Assembly (NCBI GenBank): GCA_028564705.1
Contig: JAPXFQ010001776.1
Location: 558,001 to 622,000, forward strand
From: Apricaphanius iberus
Lineage: Eukaryota > Chordata > Actinopteri > Cyprinodontiformes > Aphaniidae
Direction of reading: 5' to 3'
Length of the DNA: 64,000 bases
Shown: piece after piece, positions 55,286-64,000 of the stretch
How the letters are laid out: each line of letters begins with the position of its first letter
Position numbering within the stretch: position 1 is the first letter of the stretch
Notes under the pieces: generated by a model
The model's database searches: none
Told to the model about the DNA's origin: nothing
The model's input: the letters and a program-made list of their open reading frames with translations, nothing else
Program-made: the position numbers and the translations under genes

Positions 55286-56689
55286 TGGAGATGGAAAAGA
55301 AGAACTGTTTGGAGATGAAATAGGTATGGACTTGCTGAACGACCTCGAGTTATATAATTAATTAGTTTAAAGGTGTATGACGACTTCCTTAAAATCACTT
55401 TGTGAATTAGGTTGTCTGATGTTTTTTCCTGTGACTGATGTATTGTACTTTTCTAAGGAGGTTTAGCTGTCTCATCCCAGAGATGACAGAGAAAAGAGGG
55501 GTTTGATTTGACTTTTTAGTCCATTTCTTCATTTTTTTTCTTTCATTATTCTCCATTTAATCATTTATTACATTTTTATTTTGCTTATTTTTTTACATTT
55601 TTCTGTGTCCTTTTACATTTTTATATTGATTTATTATTCCATTTCATTTATTCTAATCAAATTAATTTACGGTAATTTTTTTTGTTTTAGTCCTTCATTC
55701 AGTTAAGTTTTGATATTTGTTTTGTTCTTTAATTTTTAATACTTAGTGGTTAGTTAAGAATGAAAAAGGGGGATGATAGATTTTTAGATTTCTTTACAAA
55801 ACCCTTTTTTGTGTTTTTGTTTGATTACAGATTTTTAAATTTCTAGGATTTTAGTTTCTTGATTTATGAACATGTCTTATCATTAGAATCATTATTGAAT
55901 ATAATATTTTTTCCTGTTGTTTGTTTTATATTATGGTTTGTTTGTTATGGTTGATAACTACTGATTTGCTCCTTTTGTATAACCTCTTAAAGGGTCACTG
56001 TGGTGCTGAGCAAAGAGTGACTGATCTTGATTTTGAGGTTCACGCTGTGGATTACTGACTCATTTAAGGGAAGAGTACATGTTTCAATTTATATTTAGAA
56101 TAGTTTTGATTTTCGTTGTGTACTGGATTGATACTGCCTAACATTGTGCCCCTTTTCTTTGTTTTGCAGTTACGTTTATGCATCCTGACTAACGAGGAAC
56201 CAAACAGGAGTGCCACCTATGGGGCTAGGGGCTGTCTTATACTTTTGCCCGCCTGTTGTGCGCAAGGACAACACGACCATAATTGGGAGGTTGTTTATCT
56301 TACGCCCTAGCGGGATTTCTGTATTGGATGCTGTTATGAAGTTCAGATAATGTCATTAAGATGGATGCTTAGATTAGATAATTTTGTTAGATATGACTCA
56401 ATGTGACATGTAATAATTGAAATTATTTGAGCCACTTTTATTGTCTTTCTTTTTGAATGCTGCCCGTCTCTTAGGTTAGTAATCGTTATTGTTGATTGTT
56501 GATTTTCCTTAGTATTTTGATTTATCTTTGAGATTAGATAAATGGGGAGGAGACTGTGATGGAGAAATTTATTATTATGATTCATCTATTAGTATTATTA
56601 ACAGCGAGACCAGAGGGTGTGAAAAGCAGAAAAGCAGATGGTCCAGAAAACAGGTGTGGAGTTCACATGGCACAACACCGGCATCCTGT
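55286..56689 (+). other. ERV 3' region without gene; polypurine-like tracts
   Basis: Two polypurine tract-like sites, GAATGAAAAAGGGGGATGAT (55758-55777) and AAATGGGGAGGAGACTGTGA (about 56540-56559), are each followed by TGAT(A/G)GA. Either could mark the start of a 3' LTR. No matching 5' LTR was found, so boundaries are open. The interval is T-rich between. Confidence 0.45.
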
Positions 56690-56916
56690 TCCTGATTGGT
56701 TGCTGCCCCGCGTTTGCTGCCCCAAAGTTCAATTTTCCCAACTTTGTGGATTCATGCATTTAGATGCTGCTGCCAGCTGCGCCAACGCACTTGATGAGAT
56801 GCATGGCTGCTTGCTGCAGCTTGACGCCCACCGGCTGCCTAGGTACCATAGACTTTGCATGTAATCAAGCTGCCCTGCTGCCTCGCTGCCAAGCGCGGTG
56901 TGAAACCACCATAATG
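56690..56916 (+). mobile_element. Harbinger-like transposon end fragment
   Basis: ACCATAGACTTTGCATGTAA through GCGGTGTGAA resembles the right end of the neighbouring element (57635-57700) in the same direction, so a partial second copy lies directly before it. Confidence 0.4.
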
Positions 56917-57705
56917 CTGCGTTCACACCGCACAGTTTGTCTGCGTCAGGCAAAGTACCCAATGCATGAAGTTTGATGCATGTTCTTTGAGGGTTCCAAC
57001 GCTTGCTTCTAAGCAAATAAGAGTGCGTGGGCGGAGCTTCTGAACTATGGCAGATCGTATCAAGAGAGTGGCTTGGCTTTATTTGCTAGATGAAGCTAGA
57101 AAACGTTGACATCGGGTGCATCAGCCCCCATTCATCAGATGCGTTCTGAGTTTTGGGGAGTTTAACCATTTGCTCCAGGAGCTGCTTATAGATGAGGTTC
57201 GCTTATAGCGCTACTTCCTTCTTTCCCGCACCCAATTTTACGACCTCCTAGGCCGCATCGGAGCTCAAATCTCCTACCAGGACACCAACTACAGGTGCTC
57301 TGTTCCTCTTTAGGAGCACCTGTCCATCTGTCTTCGGTAAGTGTTATTTCTGAATTTCTAAATCTCCATTTGTTGAAAATGTCTTCACTCGTCCCGCGAT
57401 TCATTCAAGATACGTGTAGTGACATCACTACAGTGAGATGCTCTGATTGGTTGACGCACTGTGTCAAATGCATCTAATTCATCAAGTCCGTCAAAAGTTC
57501 AGTTAGCTGAACTTCTGCGTTGCTTGCGTTTGCTACGTTGCCTTTTGCAGCGCAAGTAACGCTTGAAAAGTTGACGGAGCCAAACGCAAACAATGCAAAG
57601 AAGAGACTCTGACGGACCTCTGACGTAATCGACCATAGACTTTACATGTAATATTGCTACAACTGATGCTGGCGTTTGGGGCGGTGTGAATGCTCCATAA
57701 GGAAA
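56917..57705 (+). mobile_element. PIF/Harbinger transposon, internally deleted
   Basis: Left end ATGCTGCGTTCACACCGC and right end GGCGGTGTGAATGCTCC are imperfect inverted repeats. The interior keeps a Harbinger transposase start. The catalytic part and second gene are absent. Confidence 0.6.
57047..57345 (+). pseudogene. Harbinger transposase N-terminal fragment
   Basis: ATG 57047 opens MADRIKRVAWLYLLDEARKR, stopped by TGA where the family has Arg. The frame continues through FGEFNHLLQELLIDEVRL, a TAG, RYFLLSRTQFYDLLGRIGAQ and SYQDTNYRCSVPL, a TAG, then EHLSICLR. This matches the N-terminus of Harbinger (HARBI1-type) nucleases. The DDE catalytic domain is deleted. Three stops in 300 bp. Confidence 0.7.
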
Positions 57706-57837
57706 GACTACCTTCTTTACAACCCTTACATAATATAAAGGTACTTAGGAGTAGCATGCTAGACATTGTATGCATTTTAGTTAATTTAAGCTTTTTCAGT
57801 ATATTTTCGTACAAATCCTACTAATACTAATGACAAC

Positions 57838-58890
57838 ATGTTAGCTAGCATTAGCATGCTAGTTAGCATTAGTATGGTAGCTGTTCTTAGCATTGTAGCT
57901 AATTTTAGCTTTTTGACAATTTTTTTGTACTGATGGGGTTTATAGTAATGCCAATATGTTAGCTAGCATTAGCATGCTAGTTAGCATTCTAGCTGTTGTT
58001 AGCATTTTAACAAATTTGAGCTTTTTGACTATATTTTTGTACTGATTGGGTTTATAGTAATGGAAACATGCTAACTACCATTACCATGCTAGTCAGCATT
58101 GTCACTGCACGATCTGTTCTGGAAGCACGATCCGTACCATGAGCACTTATGCTCATGCGCGCCAGGAACTATTTCCGGGGGGGTTGTTTAGTTCTGTTTA
58201 GTTCTTTTTAATGTATTTCTATTTTGGCCAATAAGTGCAAAGTAGCAGCTCTGTCTCATCCTGATGTCAACCCATTCTCTGTCACTCATCTCCGCTCCTC
58301 TCAGGCAGCAAGACGGGCGTTACCATAAAATACTACATAAAAGCGCACTCCAAATGTGTGCGGCTCATTTGACTATGGACAAACAACGGCTGGCTTGACC
58401 GCAGTCAATTTTTCGGCTCCATAAAATATGTGACAAATAAGAAAGTTGTTAAGATTACAAATACAGCAAGTGCATTTTTCAGCAGGTAAATATTTCAGAT
58501 CAACAAGATTGCCTATCTATTTCTGTTTATTTGTAAAATGTAAATGGCCTTGATCTGTAAATATGAATGAACAAATAAAAAAAAATGTAAAAAAGAAATC
58601 TAATCGGAAGTAGTTCCTGGCGCACATGTGCAGATGTGCTCACGGTACGGATCGTGCTTCCGGAACATATCGTGCAGTGACAAGCATAATTGTGCTAGCT
58701 GTTGTTAGCATTTTAGCAAATTTTAGCTTTTTGACTATATTTTTGTACTGATGGGGTTTATAGTAATGCCAAAATGTTAGCTAGCATTAGCATGCTAGTT
58801 AGCATCCTAAAGAGGAATTTTTAGCTTTTTGTACTGACTGGGTTTATAGTAATGCCAACATGTTAGCTAGCATCAGCATGCTAGCTGTTG
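57838..58890 (+). repeat. minisatellite, five units of about 87-118 bp, split by a MITE
   Basis: Each unit has GTTAGCTAGCATTAGCATGC, GTTGTTAGCATTTTAGC, TTTTTGACTATATTTTTGTA and TGGGTTTATAGTAATGCC-type words. Units start near 57839, 57957, 58067, 58774 and 58861. The third is interrupted at 58098. Confidence 0.8.
58099..58683. mobile_element. MITE with about 75-bp terminal inverted repeats
   Basis: The 585-bp element starts TTGTCACTGCACGATCTGTT and ends in the near-exact inverse. The inverted repeats extend to AGGAACTATTTCCG / CGGAAGTAGTTCCT. The flanks share GCA (58096-58098, 58684-58686); AGCA is possible if the end is one base shorter. No coding capacity; superfamily uncertain. Confidence 0.85.
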
Positions 58891-59740
58891 TTAGAAATAC
58901 CGAGCTCTGGCTGGCTCAGAGTAACAAGCTAATGCGCATCAAACAGTGGTCTTCTTGTTTACAACTAGAATATCGACTTAACTCATGGGGAACTCAAAAT
59001 TTCCTCTATGCTGATTTGCTATTAGTAATGGCTTTAACTTGTCCCTCTGCTTCTTTCTTTCCAGCCATGACTTTACTATACCTAGCTGCTTGCTATCGTC
59101 AGCTAATATGCTCTGTAGAGATGTGTTGTGTTCACTGGGATGCTCTTATCATCATATAGAGGTTAACAATGTTAGCAGGTGGTGGTGTGAGTTGTATGAG
59201 AACTATTAAGAGTTAATTGTTTGGGAAAATGCAATATGTGGTTCCTTCTGATGAGGAAATCTGAGTAAGTGTTGTTTTTAATCTGAGTGGGGCACTAGTG
59301 ATTGCTACAGTAGGCCTATGTAAACATAGAAAGATATGACCACGATTTTCTTTTAGATTGCGATATGCAAGGTTGTTACGTACTTTCAATTTCGATAAAA
59401 AAATCAAGATTGTGACACCCCTTCTATCTATCTATCTATCTATCATGAATAGTTGATACCTAAAAGGAAGTATACATGTCAATGAAACTGTCATAATAAG
59501 TCCTGACACCACTGTTTTTGAACTAGACAGTCAAAAAGCTTTGTCATGTTTTCATAGTGACAGGTTCCTCTCTCTGTGTTTTCCAGTGCATAAAAGTCAG
59601 ATCTTGGTGACACAACCGGAAAATACTCAAGACAGCACTATACTGCAATTTGAAAACTATATTAAAGTTACACATTTGTGTATTTAGTGAGGTAACTGAG
59701 TACAAGACACATATGTATGTTTCACATATTTACTGAATAT
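58891..59740. other. no gene; (CTAT)n at 59422-59444
   Basis: Short unsupported frames and one small tetranucleotide repeat. Confidence 0.5.
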
Positions 59741-59749
59741 GCTCTTTGC

Positions 59750-60530
59750 AACTCTCCAGCATTGTGCAAAAATACAGTCACTTTTTTAGAACAAACATAA
59801 CAAATGCCATTATGGTAGAACTGTGACTGTAAACTGAACATAAATTATTCCTGGACAATGTAAAGTTGTTTCATGCACATTTCATTCCTCCTGAGCACTC
59901 GGTCAATTGTTGCAATGGAAACAGATTCAAAAGTGCCAAAGATATTGTCATCATCTATAACAGCCCTTTGAATCTGTCTCAATCTTATTGCATTGTTTGC
60001 TATCACCATTGCACAAGTGGCTTCCTCTAGCTGTGGAGTAAAAACAGGCCCCCTTCCACCTCTGTGAGGTTGTTTTGCAGTCCGATGTGTTGCAGAGTAA
60101 AAATATATTAATGTACAGTAAATATGATTATTCACAGTTTAGTTGCACTCGTCGACCAGCCTCAGCCATAGTGAGGCTGTGATTCACAACATGGTGTACA
60201 CTGTAACAAGTGTAGCCCTACTTTCCTAGGGAATTTGCATATGTACTTCACCTCTTCTTCCTCTGCCGCGGTTTTGTCAAGTTCCCTTTCCTCCATGGAT
60301 TCTTACCCCTCCTCCACGATGCTGACATTTCATTTTTGTGTCACAGAATTGTAGAAATGTTACACACTGTGTCCTGCTTGGTTTATATACGCTTGCCAAG
60401 TGAGGGTTCATGGGATTCAGCTCTGAGTGACTGTGGAGAAGTGGCTTGTCATTGGTTACAACTACAGCAATGCGTCACTCACTTCCTTATGAGTGAAGGC
60501 TGAAGTTCACCTGAGAGCAATTGTTAAATT
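59750..60530 (-). pseudogene. Tc1/mariner-group transposase N-terminal fragment
   Basis: Frame 59845-60135 on the minus strand reads HRGGRGPVFTPQLEEATCAM, then VIANNAIRLRQIQRAV, FESVSIATIDRVLRRNEM and CMKQLYIV. This is the helix-turn-helix region of an IS630/Tc1/mariner-type transposase (similar to ISRm11-like fish elements from memory). Gly/Arg-rich upstream codons lie near 60250-60340. The DDE domain is missing and no terminal repeats were found. Confidence 0.6.
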
Positions 60531-60539
60531 TAGGAGACA

Positions 60540-61553
60540 TTTTCAGAAGAAAAAAAAAGATAAAGGAATGTATGAAATTAGCTTGACTGATTTTGACAAC
60601 TAGTTCAACCATTTTTTATAATGACTCAAGTAATGAAATGAGGATTATTAGTTTTATAGGGAATGACTATTCAGCATTCATAAGTATTTTTCATTTTGGC
60701 TTAGATGATATAAGCAAATTATTATGTTATAAAACAGCAGAGAATTGTATGAAAGTAGCTGATACATGTCCAAAAGCATTTGCAATCTGTTCAAAGGAAT
60801 GAAAAACTGCTACGATGATGTGGAGAAATGACTCAATGTTGTGGAGGTTAAACTAATATTTGTGAGAACTTTCTTTCTGATCGGAGAAAAGCAACAAAGC
60901 GACTGAGAAAAACTGTAATAAAAGCATGTATTCTATGCTGAGACATCACAGAGCCAAACATCAAGATGTCACAAATGCAACTAGGATAGTTGCAGGTATA
61001 CTGGCATAATAACATTTCTTCATGGTCACCTTATTTACAGTAAATACATATTTTATGATTTCTTTTTTGAATATCTAGCTACCAGGGAGCATGAGTCTGA
61101 CCAGGCATTTCATTATTAAGGACTCTCAACCTTTCAGCATTGTTAAAAGTGAGGGATTCAGGGAACTGTTTCAGGTTTTTGAACCATCATACATTTTGCC
61201 AACCAGAAAGTTATTGTGCAAGGAGGTTGGAAAAACGCATTATATATATATATTAAAAAAGTGCCTCAAATACAATTCATAATCAAGATCACCTTCCGTT
61301 TTAAAAAAGATGCGACACACATTCACATGATGTCTTATGATATATTTTGAATATAACTGTTTAAACTTTCATTAATATATTTAATTATGCAATGTACAGA
61401 ATGGAATACAATTACATAAATAATTTTATCATATGGCCAGTTAATCCGTAGATTACTTGATTTTCCTAATTAGGTTACCTGCAATAATATTAAGATCCAG
61501 CAGGTGTCAGTAGACCAACACAGTGGCAGCTCCGAATCGACACAGTATAAATA
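60540..61553. other. no gene seen
   Basis: AT-rich, with short frames at 60593-60802 and 61091-61282 that match nothing I recognise. Confidence 0.45.
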
Positions 61554-61555
61554 TA

Positions 61556-61820
61556 CACTCAACAAAAATATAAACGCAACACCTTTGTTTCTGCTCCCAT
61601 TTTTCATGAGATGGACATAAAGATCTAAAATTCATTCCAGGTACACAATATTACCATTTCTCTCAAACATTGTTCTCAAATCAGTCTAAATATGTGATAG
61701 TGAGCACTTCTGCTTTGCTGAGATAATCCATCCCACCTCACAGGTGTGCCACATCAAGATGCTGATCTGACATCATGATTAGTGCACAGGTGCACCTTAT
61801 ACTGCCCACAATAAAAGGCC
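61556..61820 (+). mobile_element. Tc1/mariner-group transposon, 5' end fragment
   Basis: After a TA comes CACTCAACAAAAATATAAAC, GCAACACCTTTGTTTCTGCT, CACCTCACAGGTGTG and CCCACAATAAAAGGCCAC, a familiar fish transposon start. It stops where the hAT MITE begins. The transposase part is not present. Confidence 0.55.
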
Positions 61821-62192
61821 ACACATGTCAAAGTAAAGGCCCGGGGGGCCAAATCTGGCCCGCCATAGCCATTTATGTGGCCCTCTAAAGTCTAGAGGAT
61901 CCTATAAATAGAAGCTTTTAAGTTCTATTAATGTGCACCTTAAAACTATTTTATCACTCAAACAGTGCTTATTTGAATAGTCCTGAATCACATCATTGTG
62001 AAAAGAGGCTCAGTATCATTTAATTTTAAGAAATACTTGTCAAACTTAAATATGTACTCATTGAAACAGATATTTTTTGATATCTTAGTGGTTTGTTTAA
62101 TTACTTTTATCAGTACTTTCTGCCACAACCGGCCCTTTAAGGACATCATTATTTTAATTTGACCCAAATTGGATATGAGTTTGACACCCCTG
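61821..62192 (+). mobile_element. hAT MITE, copy B
   Basis: ACATGTCAAAGTAAAGGCCC at the left and GAGTTTGACACCCCTG at the right; same family as 40099-40511 but without the L2 tail. No 8-bp duplication could be seen, perhaps because the left flank was rearranged. Confidence 0.75.
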
Positions 62193-62762
62193 AGTTACGG
62201 TAATGTGTCGAAACGGTACACGAGTCCTCATCTACCCATCACATAAATACAAATCAATACACTTAAACAGATCAAAGTTCAGTAAAAAAAAACGTCCTTT
62301 TAAATAAATGCCAAACATTAACCCTCCTCATTTAACTATTAACTCCAACTTTAAAGCAGCTCCTGGAGCATGTGTCTCCCTTTGCTGCCCAGCCCTACTA
62401 AGGAAACCATACAAGGAAGTGGTGAGTGCCTTTTCTTCAGCAAATGTTTAAAACTCAGTAGTAAATTTTCCCTACATTCCCCTTTACACAGGAAGGATGC
62501 CCAGCTGCTCTGCTTCCTTAGAATGTTTTTCCAAATGTCTAAACCCCACCAAAAAATAAATAAATAACTGAAACAACAAAAAATTTTGTCTGTAGCTCAC
62601 TTATACGTTACAAAATCACATTCCATAAATAATGGAACCTCTGGTCTCCATTACATAGACAAACATTGATGGATAGATGGATAAAATATAGATTATTTTA
62701 TAACCAAGCACCTGTAAAAAGTCCCCAGACAGAATAACTCTGGGACAAACTTCCCCTTTCAG
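62193..62762. other. no gene seen
   Basis: AT-rich sequence upstream of the putative MLKL promoter. A weak exon-like stretch (62370-62420, followed by GTGAGTG) has no support. Confidence 0.45.
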
Positions 62763-62916
62763 TGACTCATGTTTCTGGTATAGGACACTCCCCTAAAGCC
62801 TTTTGCAGAAGGAAACAGGAAGAACTGTTTCACTTTCATCTCATGCTAAGAGATAGCACGTCACTGGGAAAACAGGGATAAAATACTACTACTACTACTA
62901 CTTCTTCCAGGTAAAT
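62763..62916 (+). promoter_or_regulatory. putative MLKL-like promoter with AP-1 site, ISRE and TATA-like box
   Basis: TGACTCA (62763-62769) is a perfect AP-1 site. TTTCACTTTC (62828-62837) is a perfect interferon-stimulated response element in reverse (GAAAGTGAAA). GGATAAAATAC (62877-62886) is TATA-like, and CTTCCAG|GTAAAT at about 62904-62916 could be the donor of a short untranslated first exon. MLKL is interferon-inducible in mammals, which fits. Promoter assignment is inferred. Confidence 0.5.
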
Positions 62917-62929
62917 TATCTCTTTTGGC

Positions 62930-63600
62930 TTTTGATCCACGCTAACATATAAAGATCTACTGTAGAGTCAACATATACTAGAAGTTTTCCTTCATCAAGA
63001 GTTTACTCCTAAATGGAGCTTCAGGACTCTGAACTTACTCTATCTGAGTAGGGTAAATTCTAGTATCGTAATCTGGAGTTACCATCATACTGCTGTTAAG
63101 AGGCAATTATTAATGGAGCCCCTGTTTAAAAATTGGCAACTGCTTAAACCAAAAGATTATTTACAAATGCTCCCCTCAATCTATGCTCATTTACAAAAAA
63201 ATCTGATCTCAAAAAAGACAACAATAACTGTCCAAATCCAAATTTACTTTGGAACGAACTCTCCACTGATTTAGCATTTGAATGGGCAATTTAGTTCAGA
63301 AGGAGGTAGTTTCAGAACTTAGTTTAAAGTGCTAGGGACTAAACAAAGCACTATAGAAGTACAGAACATTTACCATTTCTTTACCAGTGGTTTCCATCAA
63401 TACTGAGCCTATTTTAAAAATGAGGGAAAATTCTCCAACAGTTTCTAACACACACTTTGATATCGTGCAAAAAGCACTAAATGACCAGTACTTAATTTAG
63501 ATCTAAATTTGAATACTGTACTTAACAGTACATATTAACACCATAGCAATATTGGAGAAAGACTAGGGTCTCTGACAATGTTTTGGTGATTGTATTTCAG
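62930..63600. other. putative first intron of MLKL-like gene
   Basis: No coding signal. If the upstream promoter is right, this is intronic. Confidence 0.35.
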
Positions 63601-63621
63601 AACTTTGAAGACAATTTATTG
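63601..63621 (+). other. possible 21-nt untranslated microexon
   Basis: AACTTTGAAGACAATTTATTG lies between TTGTATTTCAG and GTAAGTACA, a strong acceptor and a near-perfect donor, 170 bp before the first coding exon. Confidence 0.35.
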
Positions 63622-63792
63622 GTAAGTACAGGTCATATAAATAAAATAAGCATGCATCCTGGTGATAAATAAATCACAGTAAAAACTACTTGTGTGTATC
63701 TATTCAATATCAAAGTTTTTGCCTGTGTTTCACAATTTTTTTCAATGTATCCCAATGTTATTTTGTAAACTTTTCTCTCTCTCCCTTTTCAG

Positions 63793-64000
63793 GCAGTCAT
63801 GGACTATGTAGAGCCAATTTTCTCTATTGCTTCACAAATATACACACTCGTCGAGAATGTTAAGGCCAATAAAAAGCGCTGCCACCGTGTTGTGGAGCGA
63901 GTAAAAGCCTTGGAGGGCCTGGTGAAGTCGATCAAACAGAGGGATGCAGTCGAGCATTCTGCTGAAGTGGAGAATGCTCTGAAGGGACTCTCAATCACTC
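63793..64000 (+). CDS. mlkl: MLKL-like pseudokinase, first coding exon (partial)
   Basis: A strong acceptor (TTTTCTCTCTCTCCCTTTTCAG, ending 63792) precedes ATG 63799. The frame is open to the window end (67 codons): MDYVEPIFSIASQIYTLVEN, VKANKKRCHRVVERVKALEG, LVKSIKQRDAVEHSAEVENAL. The KKRC-x3-ERVKAL pattern and predicted long helices fit the N-terminal four-helix-bundle (HeLo-like) domain of MLKL, the membrane-permeabilising effector of necroptosis that RIPK3 activates through the C-terminal pseudokinase. That part lies beyond the window. Identification is from motif memory; another HeLo-domain protein is possible. An ISRE lies upstream. Confidence 0.75.

Overview
The window looks like repeat-rich teleost fish DNA. 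The evidence is the mix of transposable elements: L2-, Rex1- and Rex3-type LINEs, a tRNA-derived fish SINE, Ty1/copia, BEL/Pao, Penelope, hAT, Harbinger and Tc1/mariner sequences, a degraded retroviral env, and one host exon that reads as fish MLKL. Splice sites and AATAAA signals are vertebrate-like. Nothing suggests a bacterial or viral genome. Family names rest on motifs recognised by eye, without database searches.

Layout. 1-2039: end of an L2-type LINE. 2040-7238: mostly non-coding with repeat scraps. 7239-7483: SINE. 7850-12121: a second L2 copy split by a nearly full-length Rex1 (8399-11334, duplicated target TGATAT). 14112-34402: a nested stack. Four collinear plus-strand pieces of a Rex3 LINE are separated by a second L2-like LINE (14411-16375), a complete two-LTR element with a non-coding interior (16679-24546, target duplication CATT), and a Ty1/copia element on the minus strand (27562-33721). 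The copia element was itself hit by an intact hAT transposon (28901-31807, 8-bp duplication GGCGTAAT) and is cut off by a rearranged Penelope fragment (27042-27561). 34403-47520: largely non-coding, with MITEs, microsatellites, hAT remnants and an L1/Tx1-like LINE end. 47540-48640: a second Penelope copy with a GIY-YIG endonuclease. 48650-51371: third L2 copy. 51376-55285: a broken BEL/Pao pol joined to retroviral env sequence. 56690-58890: Harbinger remnants and a minisatellite split by a MITE. 59750-62192: Tc1/mariner and hAT pieces. 62763-64000: putative promoter with an ISRE and AP-1 site, then the first coding exon of an MLKL-like gene that runs off the window.

Only two reading frames look undamaged and functional: the 618-residue hAT transposase and the partial MLKL-like exon. 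All other coding sequence is broken transposon or ERV sequence. The most unusual items are the LTR element with about 1.9% LTR divergence but no coding capacity, two identical hammerhead-ribozyme cores in the Penelope copies, a twin-priming-like inversion in one of those copies, and the BEL/Pao-env junction.
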